From NCBI GenBank assembly GCA_021234155.1, contig JAJEKV010000217.1, positions 686,001-750,000 on the forward strand: a DNA stretch of 64,000 bases. The letters run 5' to 3'. The position numbers and the translations under genes are program-made. Positions 55,633-64,000 of the stretch are shown here, in pieces; position 1 is the stretch's first letter; each line of letters begins with the position of its first letter. The stretch is from Isoetes taiwanensis. Taxonomy: Eukaryota; Streptophyta; Lycopodiopsida; Isoetales; Isoetaceae. The notes under the pieces were generated by a model, which was not told the DNA's origin, did not search any database, and worked only from the letters and a program-made list of their open reading frames with translations.

Positions 55633-56993
55633 ATGATGGCACGCATAAAAAGCATCGCTCGGAAGCCTCGTAGGGCGGATCCTCCGGCGCCCGGTCAGAG
55701 CATCTTTGAAGAATCCTCCAAGAACGCCTTCTCCGGGAAAGCGAATCTTCGTCGAGCGAGGAAGCAGGATCGGACAGGAGCGACCACACAGAGCTCTTGG
55801 AGGACGACCGGCCGGATGTCATGAACCAGATCCTCGACGAAATTGCACAGGAGGAGGGAAGAAGCGGGCAGCAGCAGGAGCAACGGGGAGGACAACAACC
55901 GCCAGGACGAAAGTATGGAGAGTGCATGTGGCAGCCAACAGCCCAGAGCAACACCGGGGAGGACGCCAACCCACAGAGGGAGCAGAGGGAGCAGGCGGAC
56001 CAATCGACAGCCCAGGAGCAACCCCAGGCTGAGATCCACCTGCAGGAGGAGCAAGGAAGAGAGGAGCAGCAGCCGCCGGAACTCACCCAAGAGGAAGAGG
56101 CCGACCTTGCACGCTTCGTCCACAAGTATGAAGCCAAACAGCGCCGCCAGGAGCGGAGAACAAAGAGTCGAGAAGACGACCCGACCACAGCCAGCGGGTC
56201 CAAGAAGAGGAAGGCCAAAGCCATAAAGGCAGGCAAGAGGAAGGTGGTGAAGGTTGGGAAGCGGGCAGTGGATCTCATCATCAACGAGCCGTCGGGAGAG
56301 GAGACCCCGCCCACTACCGACGACTCGGATGAAGACTACGTGCCGGGCGCAGACGGGGCAAGCTCTTCAAAGCCCCCGATCGTAGAGGAAGAGGTCCCGG
56401 AGCAGGTAGCCCAAGAACAGGAGGAGACCGGATAGCTAGCGAAGCCCCCACCTTTTCCGACGTGGGATAGGGTTAAAGCCCCGCGACCCCAGCGGGAGGC
56501 ATATGTGATAGACCCCCTAAAGGTCTATCAGAAGAGGATTAGAGAGCACAACTCCTATATGGAGAAGTGGGAGGCATACAATGCCTATTTCCAGGAGCAT
56601 CGGGTAAGAACAGTCGAAGGCGGAGTACCCCCAAGGCAGAATCTCAAGCCACCACCACCCAGGCCCAAGCCTCCCCGAGCATCAGGGAAGAAGCGGAGCA
56701 AGAAGAAGAAGCTAGAAGACAGAGCCCTCAAGGAGATCCGCCATTTCCAGAAGAGTTACGGACTCTTGATTCCCTGGGCGCCGTTCCAACGTTTGGTCCG
56801 CGAAGTTATGCAAGAATATAACACAGACATGCGCGTGACCGACGAGATGCTGTTGTGTTTACAGGAGGCGGCCGAAGCGAACATAGTAAAGCATTTTGAA
56901 GATTCAACGGCCTGCACGGTGCACGCGAAGAGGGTTACCCTCATGAGGCAGGATATGTATCTTGCCAGGCACATCAAGGGAGAACGCCCTTGA
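55633..56993 (+). pseudogene. Histone-H3-like protein encoded by an LTR element
   Basis: C-terminal 89 codons (about 56724-56990) align without gaps to canonical H3 from the alpha-N helix to the last residue; my hand count is 49 of 89 identical, including [30 protein letters not shown] and GER. Loop 1 (EYNTDMRV) has the canonical H3 length. The N-terminus from 55634 (MARIKSIARKPRR) resembles the H3 tail (MAR-K--ARK). Between lie Ser/acidic (SESSSSEEAGSD), Gln/Glu-rich and Lys/Arg-rich stretches, Pro/Lys-rich just before the fold. Two defects: a frame change at about 55738-55740 and an in-frame TAG at 56433-56435; codons continue on both sides of each. If joined it would be about 450 residues, far longer than H3 (136). 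Role unknown: it could place element proteins on chromatin. It is marked as a pseudogene because of the two breaks. Confidence 0.85.
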
Positions 56994-57137
56994 ATTTTGT
57001 AAATAACTGGAAAATTTTGTTAATATAAAGAAATTTTTGTGTAAATAAAGTGTCAAACCCTGTTTAAATAGGTTAAGATATCGATCCCTAGCTTTTGTTT
57101 TAATTGAATTGGAGCTTTGAGCAAAAATTGAGACGAT

Positions 57138-57204
57138 GTCTCACACGTCGCGCCAGGACAGGTTTCGACATTTTCAAAATCGGGCTGGGCGCAACGTGTG
57201 AGAC
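57138..57204. repeat. GTCTCACACGT dyad repeat, copy 3
   Basis: 67 bp, nearly identical to copy 1, 145 bp after the H3-like stop codon and ending exactly where the inverted LTR begins (GTGTGAGAC|TGTGACG). Confidence 0.9.
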
Positions 57205-58900
57205 TGTGACGTCCCCTACTCGTATACGGTGCACTCACCGTATACAACCAGGAGTTCATCCCCCATACCAGCTCCGTGCCAATACAGGGCCCTCCACATG
57301 ACACTGCAACCGTAACGGGTTCCAGTGGGAAGAGTGGAAGGGTCATTGCACCCCGTCTCCCTCAGGGCCTACCTAGCTGCGGAAGCATAAACATACATGT
57401 CAGTAGCACATACATCAACATCATATGACCATCGCGAAGGATGGTCCTCCACATATCTGCATAGACAAAGATCAGCACATCACATAGGGAATCCTACCCA
57501 AGGCTCAGACACAGGGATGGACTGACAAGCTTGGGTCTCCAGAGTTCATTGCAGACAGAATTCATGGCAATGGATTTGGCTGGCATAAGAACATGGCCTA
57601 GGGTTGTCCACTCCATCCGCCCCTCCTGTGCACACTTTGCAGAGTAGGTTGAAAAGTGTTGGGACCCGATCAGAGCCGCACGGATGCATAGCCAAGGGGC
57701 TATATCCCGGGTTACATCTCCCGATTCGATGGGGCGGTAGGGATGTCTCCCTCGAGATCTACAATGACTCAAGGTGACTAGAGGGCCACCGCCTCGTATT
57801 CGACTTGAACTCAATGGAAGGTCATATTCACCACCTCACGAGTGTCGAGCCCATGCCTTGCCCACACGCAGTGGCAAGCCATTAGACCTAGTCACAGTGA
57901 CCCCCGGCAGTCTTTACACACCAGAGGGGTCGTTCAAGAATCAGAACATGAACCTCCTTATAAGCCAGTCTGGCCCCTTCACCCACAAACCGGGTGTGGC
58001 TCTTGTGCACAGGCGCATCTACAGTGTGCTAGAGAGGCTACTCTAGGAGCATCAACTACAAAGCTTTAGGTCTCTACCCCCCTTCCCAATACAAGGAGTT
58101 CACAGAGATACATCATCCATATACATCACAGAAGAACTAAAGAACAAGATCTAATCTATATCATAGAGTTAGGTTCTTTAGTTAGAATCTGCTATCTAGA
58201 GTTCTAGAAGGTCGCTATGGGCAATCTAATAGGCTAAACCTCATCGATTCAATGCCTAAAATAGGGTTTAGACTATCTAATTGGCCAAATACCCGATCCT
58301 TGAGGGGCTCCTCGACTGAGCTTCGACCATCCTGGCCGAGGCATTTCGAATCTAGAGAAACTAAGGTTGCAATTCTCCCGGTCAGTTCGGGATGCGGTTT
58401 TAACCATTGAGGCTGACCAAAGCAGAGTGAAAGCCCCTAAAATCGAAAATTAGGTTAGTTAGGGTTTCCAACCCTATATAGACAAGGGGTGGCTAGGGTT
58501 TCCAATTATCCCTTTTGGCATGTGGGATAATTGGTAATGGGCCCACTTGCCTTTAAGGGCTAGGTGGCCAAATGTGCCCACATGGAAATGTGTGTAGACC
58601 CAAATGTGCTCACATGGAAATGTGTGCACATTAATGAATGTGTACATTGGAAAATGTGCACATTAATTGCTCCTATGGGTATGGCCCACTTGGCATCAAG
58701 TGGCCACATGGAAATGTGTGCCCACATTAATGTGTACATTGGAAAATGTGCACATTAATACTAATGCACACTCTTAGCAAGTTGCCCCCTAGGGGCTACC
58801 CACTTGGCTACGTTGGCATTACCGTCAATCGGGGTGGCGTGTCTGCAGCGTGGCGTGGCAATACAATATACGTCCCCGGGCGTATCTTTGTCTTTGGGAA
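57205..58900 (-). repeat. LTR, right arm, inverted
   Basis: On the plus strand begins TGTGACGTCCCCTACTCG, the inverted complement of the 3' end of the left LTR, and ends near GGCGTATCTTTG, complementary to the left LTR start. No primer site lies on its inner side, so it is not an independent 5' LTR. Both arms contain several GTGCACATTAATGT-type inverted motifs. Confidence 0.82.
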
Positions 58901-58974
58901 ATCCACGAGAGACCATGCCCAAAAATGCCCAAAACAGCTCCAAATCGACTACAGGGATAGGTTCAATACGTTGT

Positions 58975-59035
58975 ACGTTTTATACGGAATACGTATGAAT
59001 TGTATGATACGGCACATATTTGCCGTATAAAACGT
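58975..59035. repeat. Inverted repeat, perfect 13-bp arms
   Basis: ACGTTTTATACGG (58975-58987) and CCGTATAAAACGT (59023-59035) with a 35-base spacer containing further ACG/CGT palindromes. Confidence 0.85.
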
Positions 59036-59039
59036 AAAA

Positions 59040-59570
59040 AATACGGCAAAAAAAAATTCCGGCGTCGGAAGATTTTTGCCAGACGTCTGTGAAACCTTCT
59101 AAGTCAGCGTCTGAAAGTTTTTTCGGCGTCTGCGAAATAGTAAAAAACAGACGAAAAAAAAAAAAAATTTTTTTTTTTTTTTTTTTTTGCGGAAGTTCAC
59201 GTACGCGAAACCTTCTATTTGGCGTGCTGAAAAAATTTCGCGTCAGACGCGGAAAGGTTTCAGCGACGCTGAAATTTGAATTTCAAAAAAAAAATTTTTT
59301 TTTTTTTTTTACGAATTTGAAATTCAAATTTGGCGACGTGAAAATCGTATAAACAGCGTCTGTGAAACTTTTTCGTCTGACGCTAAAAACAAAGTTTTCG
59401 TGACGTCTAACGCCAAAAAAAAAAAAAAAAAATTTTTCACAGACTGTGATTTTTCTTTGGTTCGCAGACAGCGAAAAAAGTTTCGCAGACGCTTTTCGCG
59501 AAGCAGACGCGAAATTTTTTTTTTTCCCGGGCGAGGTTTTTATATCGTTAAATACGTATTTTATTAAAAA
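59040..59570. repeat. Degenerate array of GCGTCTG/GCGAAA motifs with A/T homopolymers
   Basis: The motif GCGTCTG(C/T)GAAA and its variants recur at least eight times on both strands, between runs of up to 18 A or T; a 36-bp imperfect palindrome around TTTGAATTTCAAA...TTTGAAATTCAAA lies at 59272-59332. Homopolymers make the assembly less certain here. Confidence 0.7.
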
Positions 59571-59736
59571 ACACGTATTTTTTGACTTTATCGTCGAGAA
59601 TTTTGATTTTAATGCATTATAGAACCTATCCCGATCGACTAAGTAAAGGGGTCAATTACGCTTAACTCGATGAGTTTAGTGGAATTACAGCCTTAGATCA
59701 CTTAAATTGAGTAAGCCTAGCCCAATTGGGACCCAT

Positions 59737-59803
59737 GTCTCACCGCGTCGGCGCCGGGACGATTTCGACATTCTCAAAATCGGTGCGGGCGTGAACGTGA
59801 GAC
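59737..59803. repeat. GTCTCAC dyad repeat, copy 4 (diverged)
   Basis: 67 bp, GTCTCACCGCGTCGGCGCC...GGGCGTGAACGTGAGAC with inner GATTTCGACATTCTCAAAATC. Same length and layout as copies 1 and 3, 177 bp before a TATA box. Confidence 0.85.
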
Positions 59804-59979
59804 CTCTACCATTTCTTCACCAAATGATCTCCAAATTGTACAATAGGTTCAGTAGTGTCCTTAGCATGCTCAAACCCTAGAAATAGTCTTCAAACTTGCA
59901 ATTGCATCCCTTAATAGGTCAGAATTGCCTAATCTCAGTAAATTCTAAGTCATCCAAAAATTAGGGTTTCCCCCTTTTC

Positions 59980-59987
59980 TATAAATA
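59980..59987 (+). promoter_or_regulatory. TATA box before accessory coding region
   Basis: TATAAATA in TTTTCTATAAATAAGTCC, 138 bases before the ATG at 60125; parallels the one at 55525. Confidence 0.55.
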
Positions 59988-60124
59988 AGTCCCCCATTTC
60001 TCAATTGGCACCCTGCAAATTTGCTCTCCACTGCTTAGGCGATCTTTCAGCTCCCTGAGGCGCTTCTGCATCCGTTTGATACTCCCTTCCTTGCTAGATC
60101 AATGGCCATCTGCGACTTGAGGCG

Positions 60125-61624
60125 ATGGTGCGGCGCCCATTGCCCATCTTCGCCGAGGCGGATGCCAACGACATCTTCCAAGTCTTTGTGAAAGAAATCG
60201 ACATCCAAGCTACGCTAAATGCAACCCCAGCATATAGGCAGATGCTAGCAGAATTTCAAGCTAGAGTAGAACCCTCCCTTGTTCAAGTTCCCCCTTGCAT
60301 AGGATACTTCGTTCCCCGCCCATCCCTTCAAGCAGCCTTGGGCGATGTCCCCAACATTGCCAAGTACTTGACTAACAAGGCGCAGAGGCTGCCTCGACTA
60401 CATGGTCGACGACCAATAGGACCAAGTACTTCTCTTACACAGCAGCCCTAGCCATCTTCTTATCCCACCGCGCCGAGAACCTGATGGGGGCAACCTCTAT
60501 CCCTCCGATGGAGGTAGACCCCATAGCAGTGCAAGAGGAAGAGCGGATCTTTGTTGCGATATCAACAGAACGAGGAAGCAAGAGAGGATGAGGAGGAGTC
60601 GGACGGCGAAGGATACACGGAGCTCGACTTCGGGCGAAGAAGCGGCGCAAGGCGGGAGCTGATCACCGGCGAGCAGCCGGGGGCATCGAAGTTGCTCCCC
60701 ACTCCGGGCTAGGCATCACAAGCCTAGCCCCTATCATCATCAGCGGAGAGGAGTATCTACTCCTCACGACATCCGAACCTTAGAATGCGAGGGGAGAGGG
60801 AGCTCAGGTTGACCTAATCGCTTCCACCAGCTCGCGTAACCGACATGGACAACTTCATCGTCCGGGAGCCTCGGGACTTTCGCTTCAAGTGAGGGAGGCC
60901 GACACCTACACAGGGAGACGACCTCCGATATCCAGCCTACAGCTGAGCATCAGGCAAATGATGGACGAAGGGAGCTGCCAACAGAGGAGGGAGTTCCTCG
61001 CCCTCCAAGAACAGATGGGGATCCGTGGGAAGACCACGAGCATCCTAATGCCGGAGTCCTTCGACACCACCCCCGCCAAAAAGAGAGAAGGAATCGACCT
61101 CGTGAGGCTCGACGCACAATTGAAGACTACTGTGGAGCCGACTGAAATTGAGGTCGACGAAGTACGCCGGGCGGCACTGTAGCCGGAGGCCAAACAAGCG
61201 GAGAAGCCGGGCGATTAACACAACGACAGTCGCCGGGTACTACTTGCCGCTTGCCGATGGATGGGAGAATAGCGGTAATTCACCGCAAGTTCAGTCCCGT
61301 GAGGTGAAGAAGGAGTGTTCATCTTGATTGCACTCTCGTGTTCGGCGGGCATGTTGAATAGCAACAAACGTCGACTATGCTGTCTTAGTCAAGAGGGCAA
61401 TGGCACTTGACCTCTTCAACTTCGCCATACCCCACCGACGCCAGGCAAGATTAGCAGTGACTGCGGCCCTCACATCCGGCCTTGGGGTAGAAGACACCGG
61501 TGAGAGCCATCTGAGGGGAGGCTCGTCGGCAAGCATCATCAGGAACTTGCGTCACTCAGTAGGGACGGCCCAAGTTAAGAAGTTTCTTGAAGACAACCCG
61601 TCTTACCAGCGATTTCAAGACTAG
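60125..61624 (+). pseudogene. Unrecognised accessory protein(s) upstream of gag
   Basis: Three coding pieces in changing frames: 60125-60451 (starts MVRRPLPIFAEADANDIFQV) continuing in another frame with YFSYTAALAIFLSHRAENLM; an acidic stretch near 60570-60640; 60889-61182 (IRQMMDEGSCQQRREFLALQ); 61400-61624 (ALDLFNFAIPHRRQARLAV, ending with KKFLEDNPSYQRFQ). The biased composition and lack of stops within pieces suggest former coding sequence. I do not recognise the family and see no histone fold. It occupies the position that the H3-like ORF has in the two related elements. Confidence 0.5.
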
Positions 61625-61797
61625 TTAGACTCTTGATCCCGGAGACTTTTTGTATCTGAAATATTATATGATATATGAATATAAATTCTATTGCACTTTA
61701 AATGTTTTGTTGATGTATTTTTGCCCCACAATTATACCAACAAACATAAACAATGCAAGGGAACAAATGAAACTAACCATATAGCCATGAATTACTT

Positions 61798-62503
61798 GTG
61801 TATGCAGCTAGAGGCCTAAACGCAGGGGAACGACAATTGCGAGACCTTATAGAAGAGCAAACCCCGCCCAGACCACCCCCGGCAAGGAACCTATTTGAAG
61901 ATATGGAACCCATGACCCCAAATGGACGACAAAGAGATACTAGGGCCTCTGACTACCAGAAGAAGGTAGATTCCGCACTGGGCAATGTATGGAAGGCCCG
62001 GAAACTGGAACAGTTCTCAGGGGAGAACAGGTCAGGATTGGAAGCAGAGGCATGGCTGGACGAAATGAGTGAGTACGGCAACGCTTATGGCATGAAAGAT
62101 AAAGACAAAGGCAGAGTTGCAACAGCCAACTTGAAAGGAGCCGCACGGATTTGGTGGAAGGGTTATGCAAAGGCACATGGCTTAAGCAGGGATGCTTGTA
62201 AGTTCAGGAAGTTTGCCAAAGCCTTCAAGCGCCATTACGTCCCAAGGGAACATAAGTCCAGCATGATGCAGCAGTTCTATAGGCTCCAACAGGGAAACAA
62301 ATCAGTCCAGAAATATACAGAGGAATTCATGAGGCTAAGGTCATGAGCAGGGTTGGGAGAGAAGCATGCAGTGGAAAGCTATATCGAGGGGCTGAATGAG
62401 GAGATCCGCAAGCTTGTGAGAGCAATAAACCCTAGGACAGTATCAGAAGCAGAGTCCAAGGCTATAAGCTTGCAGGGGTCGGGACCTGCTAATAGCCGGG
62501 CGT
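61798..62503 (+). pseudogene. Ty3/gypsy Gag with one internal stop
   Basis: Contains the retrotransposon gag core: EAEAWLDEMSEYGNAYGMKD, ATANLKGAARIWWKGYA, FAKAFKRHYVPREHKSSMMQ, QFYRLQQGNKSVQKYTEEFM. A TGA at 62344-62346 stops the frame; codons continue in the same frame with SYIEGLNEEIRKLVRAINPR, so a single CGA-to-TGA change is likely. This protein forms the capsid of the virus-like particle. A zinc knuckle is poorly preserved near 62720-62745 ([10 protein letters not shown]). Confidence 0.85.
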
Positions 62504-62780
62504 AAGCCAGATATTTCGGGGATAAAGGCAAAGGCTTGTGAAGCTATAGCCCCGTGGCAGCTACCCAGCTCAGCCTAGAGTCCCCACATGGTGGCAAACT
62601 GTGGGAAGTAAAGGAGAAGAAGCGTGTGTCCTTCAAGGACAAGCGGGAGGGGTCAAACTACTCCAAAGCAAGCGATCCTTTTGGGCGATGCCCAAGGAAA
62701 AGAGGGGAGTGCATAGAAAAGCACTGCGGCCAGTGCTTCCGGCCCAAAGCCATAGGACAGCAAAAGAACCGCCCCACGCC

Positions 62781-64000
62781 ATGAGTGCAGCTCTAGCGGA
62801 GTTGGGAGATTGGGGCCGCCTCGTCGACGACGACGGCGAAGAAGCCCGCGACTACATTCAGGGTGAGTGTCATATCTTTGCCGCAATAGATACAGAGCAA
62901 GCAGAGAGCCAGTATAAGGTAATTTCCACAGTAGGGAAGGCCAAGGCCAAGTCCTTCATAGTCTTGATAGACTCAGGAAGTAGCCATAACTTTGCATCCC
63001 CCAGAATGGTTCAAATGTTGAAGTTGAAGCCGCTAAAGTCAAAGCCAAGACCCGTTGTCTTAGCAAGTGGTGCAGTAAGGCAGACGGCGGGCAAGAGAAT
63101 TAACTTCGACATCGACTTGCCAGGGATTAATATCCAGATGGGGGCAGAAGTAATGGGCATTGGCAAGTATGACTTGATCATAGGAATGGAGTACCTTGGA
63201 CCAGCAGGGGCCATTATCGATTGTGGAAAGCGGAAGGTGACCTTCCCAACGCCCGACGGCAAGATCATCGAAATCACAGGTAAAGAAGTTGTCCCCATCA
63301 TGCAGTGCATGTCTTCTAAGAGGCTGTTCAAGTGCATCAAGAGCGAGCAGGTGGCATACATCTTCAAGCTTGAGATTAGTGAGCCGGAACCGGAAGGAAG
63401 CAAAGAAGACAAGGTGCTCAGCAAGTTGCCGAAGCAAGTAGCTAAGCTGATCACGGAGTTCCATGATCTCTTTCCAGATGAGATCAAGCAGCTCCCTCCT
63501 TATAGAGGAGTCGAGTGCGAGATAGCACTCGAACCGGGAACAAAGCCAACGAGCAAGGCTCCATATAGAATGACAACGCAGGAATTGTCGGAGCTAAAGA
63601 AGGAGTTGCAGGAGCTGCTTGACCTAGGTTTTATTAGACCTAGTGTTTCGCCATTTGGAGCGCCCATTCTCTTCGTTAAGAAGAAGGATGGCAGTTTAAG
63701 GATGTGCATAGACTATAGGCAGTTGAACAAGCACACCATTAAGAACAATGCGCTCCCGGATCGATGATGACTTGATGGATCAGCTCCAAGGTGCAAGGAT
63801 CTTCTCCAAAATCGACTTAAGGTCAGGTTATCATCAGATCAGGATAAAGGAAGAAGATATCCATAAGACCGCCTTTAACGCAGCGGTATGGGCACTATGA
63901 GTTCCGCGGTAATGCCCTTCGCTTATCGAATGCCCCGCAACATTCATGAGGCTCATGAGCGACATCTTCGGGGAGTTCTTAGACACATTTGTGATTGTTT
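62781..64000 (+). pseudogene. Ty3/gypsy Pol, protease and N-terminal RT, partial
   Basis: The frame from ATG 62781 reads a pepsin-like protease with [13 protein letters not shown] (catalytic DSG near 62968-62976), [18 protein letters not shown] and [20 protein letters not shown], then an RT N-terminus [60 protein letters not shown], and stops at 63767 because of a one-base loss. RT continues in the next frame ([20 protein letters not shown]) with at least three more one-base changes; the window ends at FLDTFVIV, just before the catalytic YXDD. Pol would process the polyprotein and copy RNA to DNA. Confidence 0.92.

Larger units (their letters stand above)
53311..58900 (+). mobile_element. H3-type LTR element with inverted second LTR
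   Basis: A left LTR (53311-54997), a primer site and an H3-like ORF lie in normal order on the plus strand, but the second LTR copy (57205-58900) is in the opposite orientation, its 3' terminus (read as TGTGACGTCCCC on the plus strand) joined directly to internal sequence. Gag, protease, RT and integrase are absent. The unit therefore is either a self-integration (autointegration) or recombination product, or a non-autonomous element struck by a second related insertion. It interrupts the Helitron gene at its left edge. Confidence 0.75.
59600..64000 (+). mobile_element. Ty3/gypsy retrotransposon, decayed, right part outside window
   Basis: A leader with dyad repeat and TATA box, an unrecognised accessory coding region (60.1-61.6 kb), gag (61.8-62.5 kb), then protease and RT up to the window edge, all on the plus strand. 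No LTR is visible on the left. Several one-base frame changes and stops are present. The protease-RT region is the best preserved of the gypsy copies in this window. Confidence 0.85.

Noticed and set aside
55454-56314. Long minus-strand ORF (286 codons) opposite the H3-like ORF
   Set aside because: Its Ser/Leu/Cys-rich composition is what the complement of Gln/Glu/Lys codons gives; the plus strand carries the H3-like continuity, promoter order and motifs.
55633-56993. Interpretation as a centromeric H3 (CENH3)
   Set aside because: Loop 1 has the canonical H3 length and the PFQRLVRE and HAKRVT blocks are canonical-like; there is no positive CENH3 feature, and the gene sits inside an LTR element.

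Overview
The window reads as nuclear DNA of a land plant with a large, repeat-rich genome. The evidence is one intact intron-split Mediator gene (MED20), fragments of plant-type families (chalcone synthase, GT47 xyloglucan galactosyltransferase-like, PPR), and LTR retrotransposons primed by initiator tRNA-Met. I cannot fix the lineage; a seed-free plant is only an impression. Nearly everything except MED20 is transposable-element sequence, much of it decayed and nested.

Layout. 1-4.0 kb: a LINE with an open ORF1 end and an ORF2 broken by one stop. 4.7-11.9 kb (minus): a decayed Ty3/gypsy-type element with a 5' LTR, a tRNA-Met primer site, a degenerate histone-H3-like ORF and protease traces. 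12.0-20.1 kb (plus): a delimited Ty3/gypsy chromovirus-type element with two LTRs and a 5-bp target duplication. It carries a nested MITE, and inside its 3' LTR a Mutator-like element with a captured GT47 fragment. 22.6-31.0 kb: a zinc-knuckle fragment, a Ty1/copia gag-protease remnant split by a minus-strand LINE (15-bp target duplication), a second minus-strand LINE, and another gypsy protease trace. 33.1 kb: a Helitron 3' end about 200 bp before the MED20 start. 33.3-35.5 kb: MED20, five exons, 216 aa. 36.2-39.1 kb: two terminal-inverted-repeat elements, one with a PPR fragment, one with transposon-end-like minisatellite units. 43.3-43.8 kb: a chalcone synthase pseudogene. 50.4-53.3 kb: two Helitron 3' ends head to head and a broken Helitron helicase gene. 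53.3-58.9 kb: an LTR-PBS-H3-like-ORF unit whose second LTR copy is inverted. 59.6-64.0 kb: a decayed Ty3/gypsy element running off the window.

The most unusual content is the histone-H3-like coding region found just inside the 5' LTR of two related retroelements (minus strand about 8.44-9.74 kb; plus strand 55.63-56.99 kb). In the better copy the last 89 codons align without gaps to the histone fold of canonical H3, the extreme N-terminus resembles the H3 tail, and between them lies a long Ser/acidic, Gln/Glu-rich and basic stretch. Both copies are accompanied by about 60-75 bp dyad-symmetric repeats, and the plus copy has a TATA box between dyad and ORF. I know of no described plant retrotransposon family with an H3-fold ORF; this is the lead candidate for an undescribed system.
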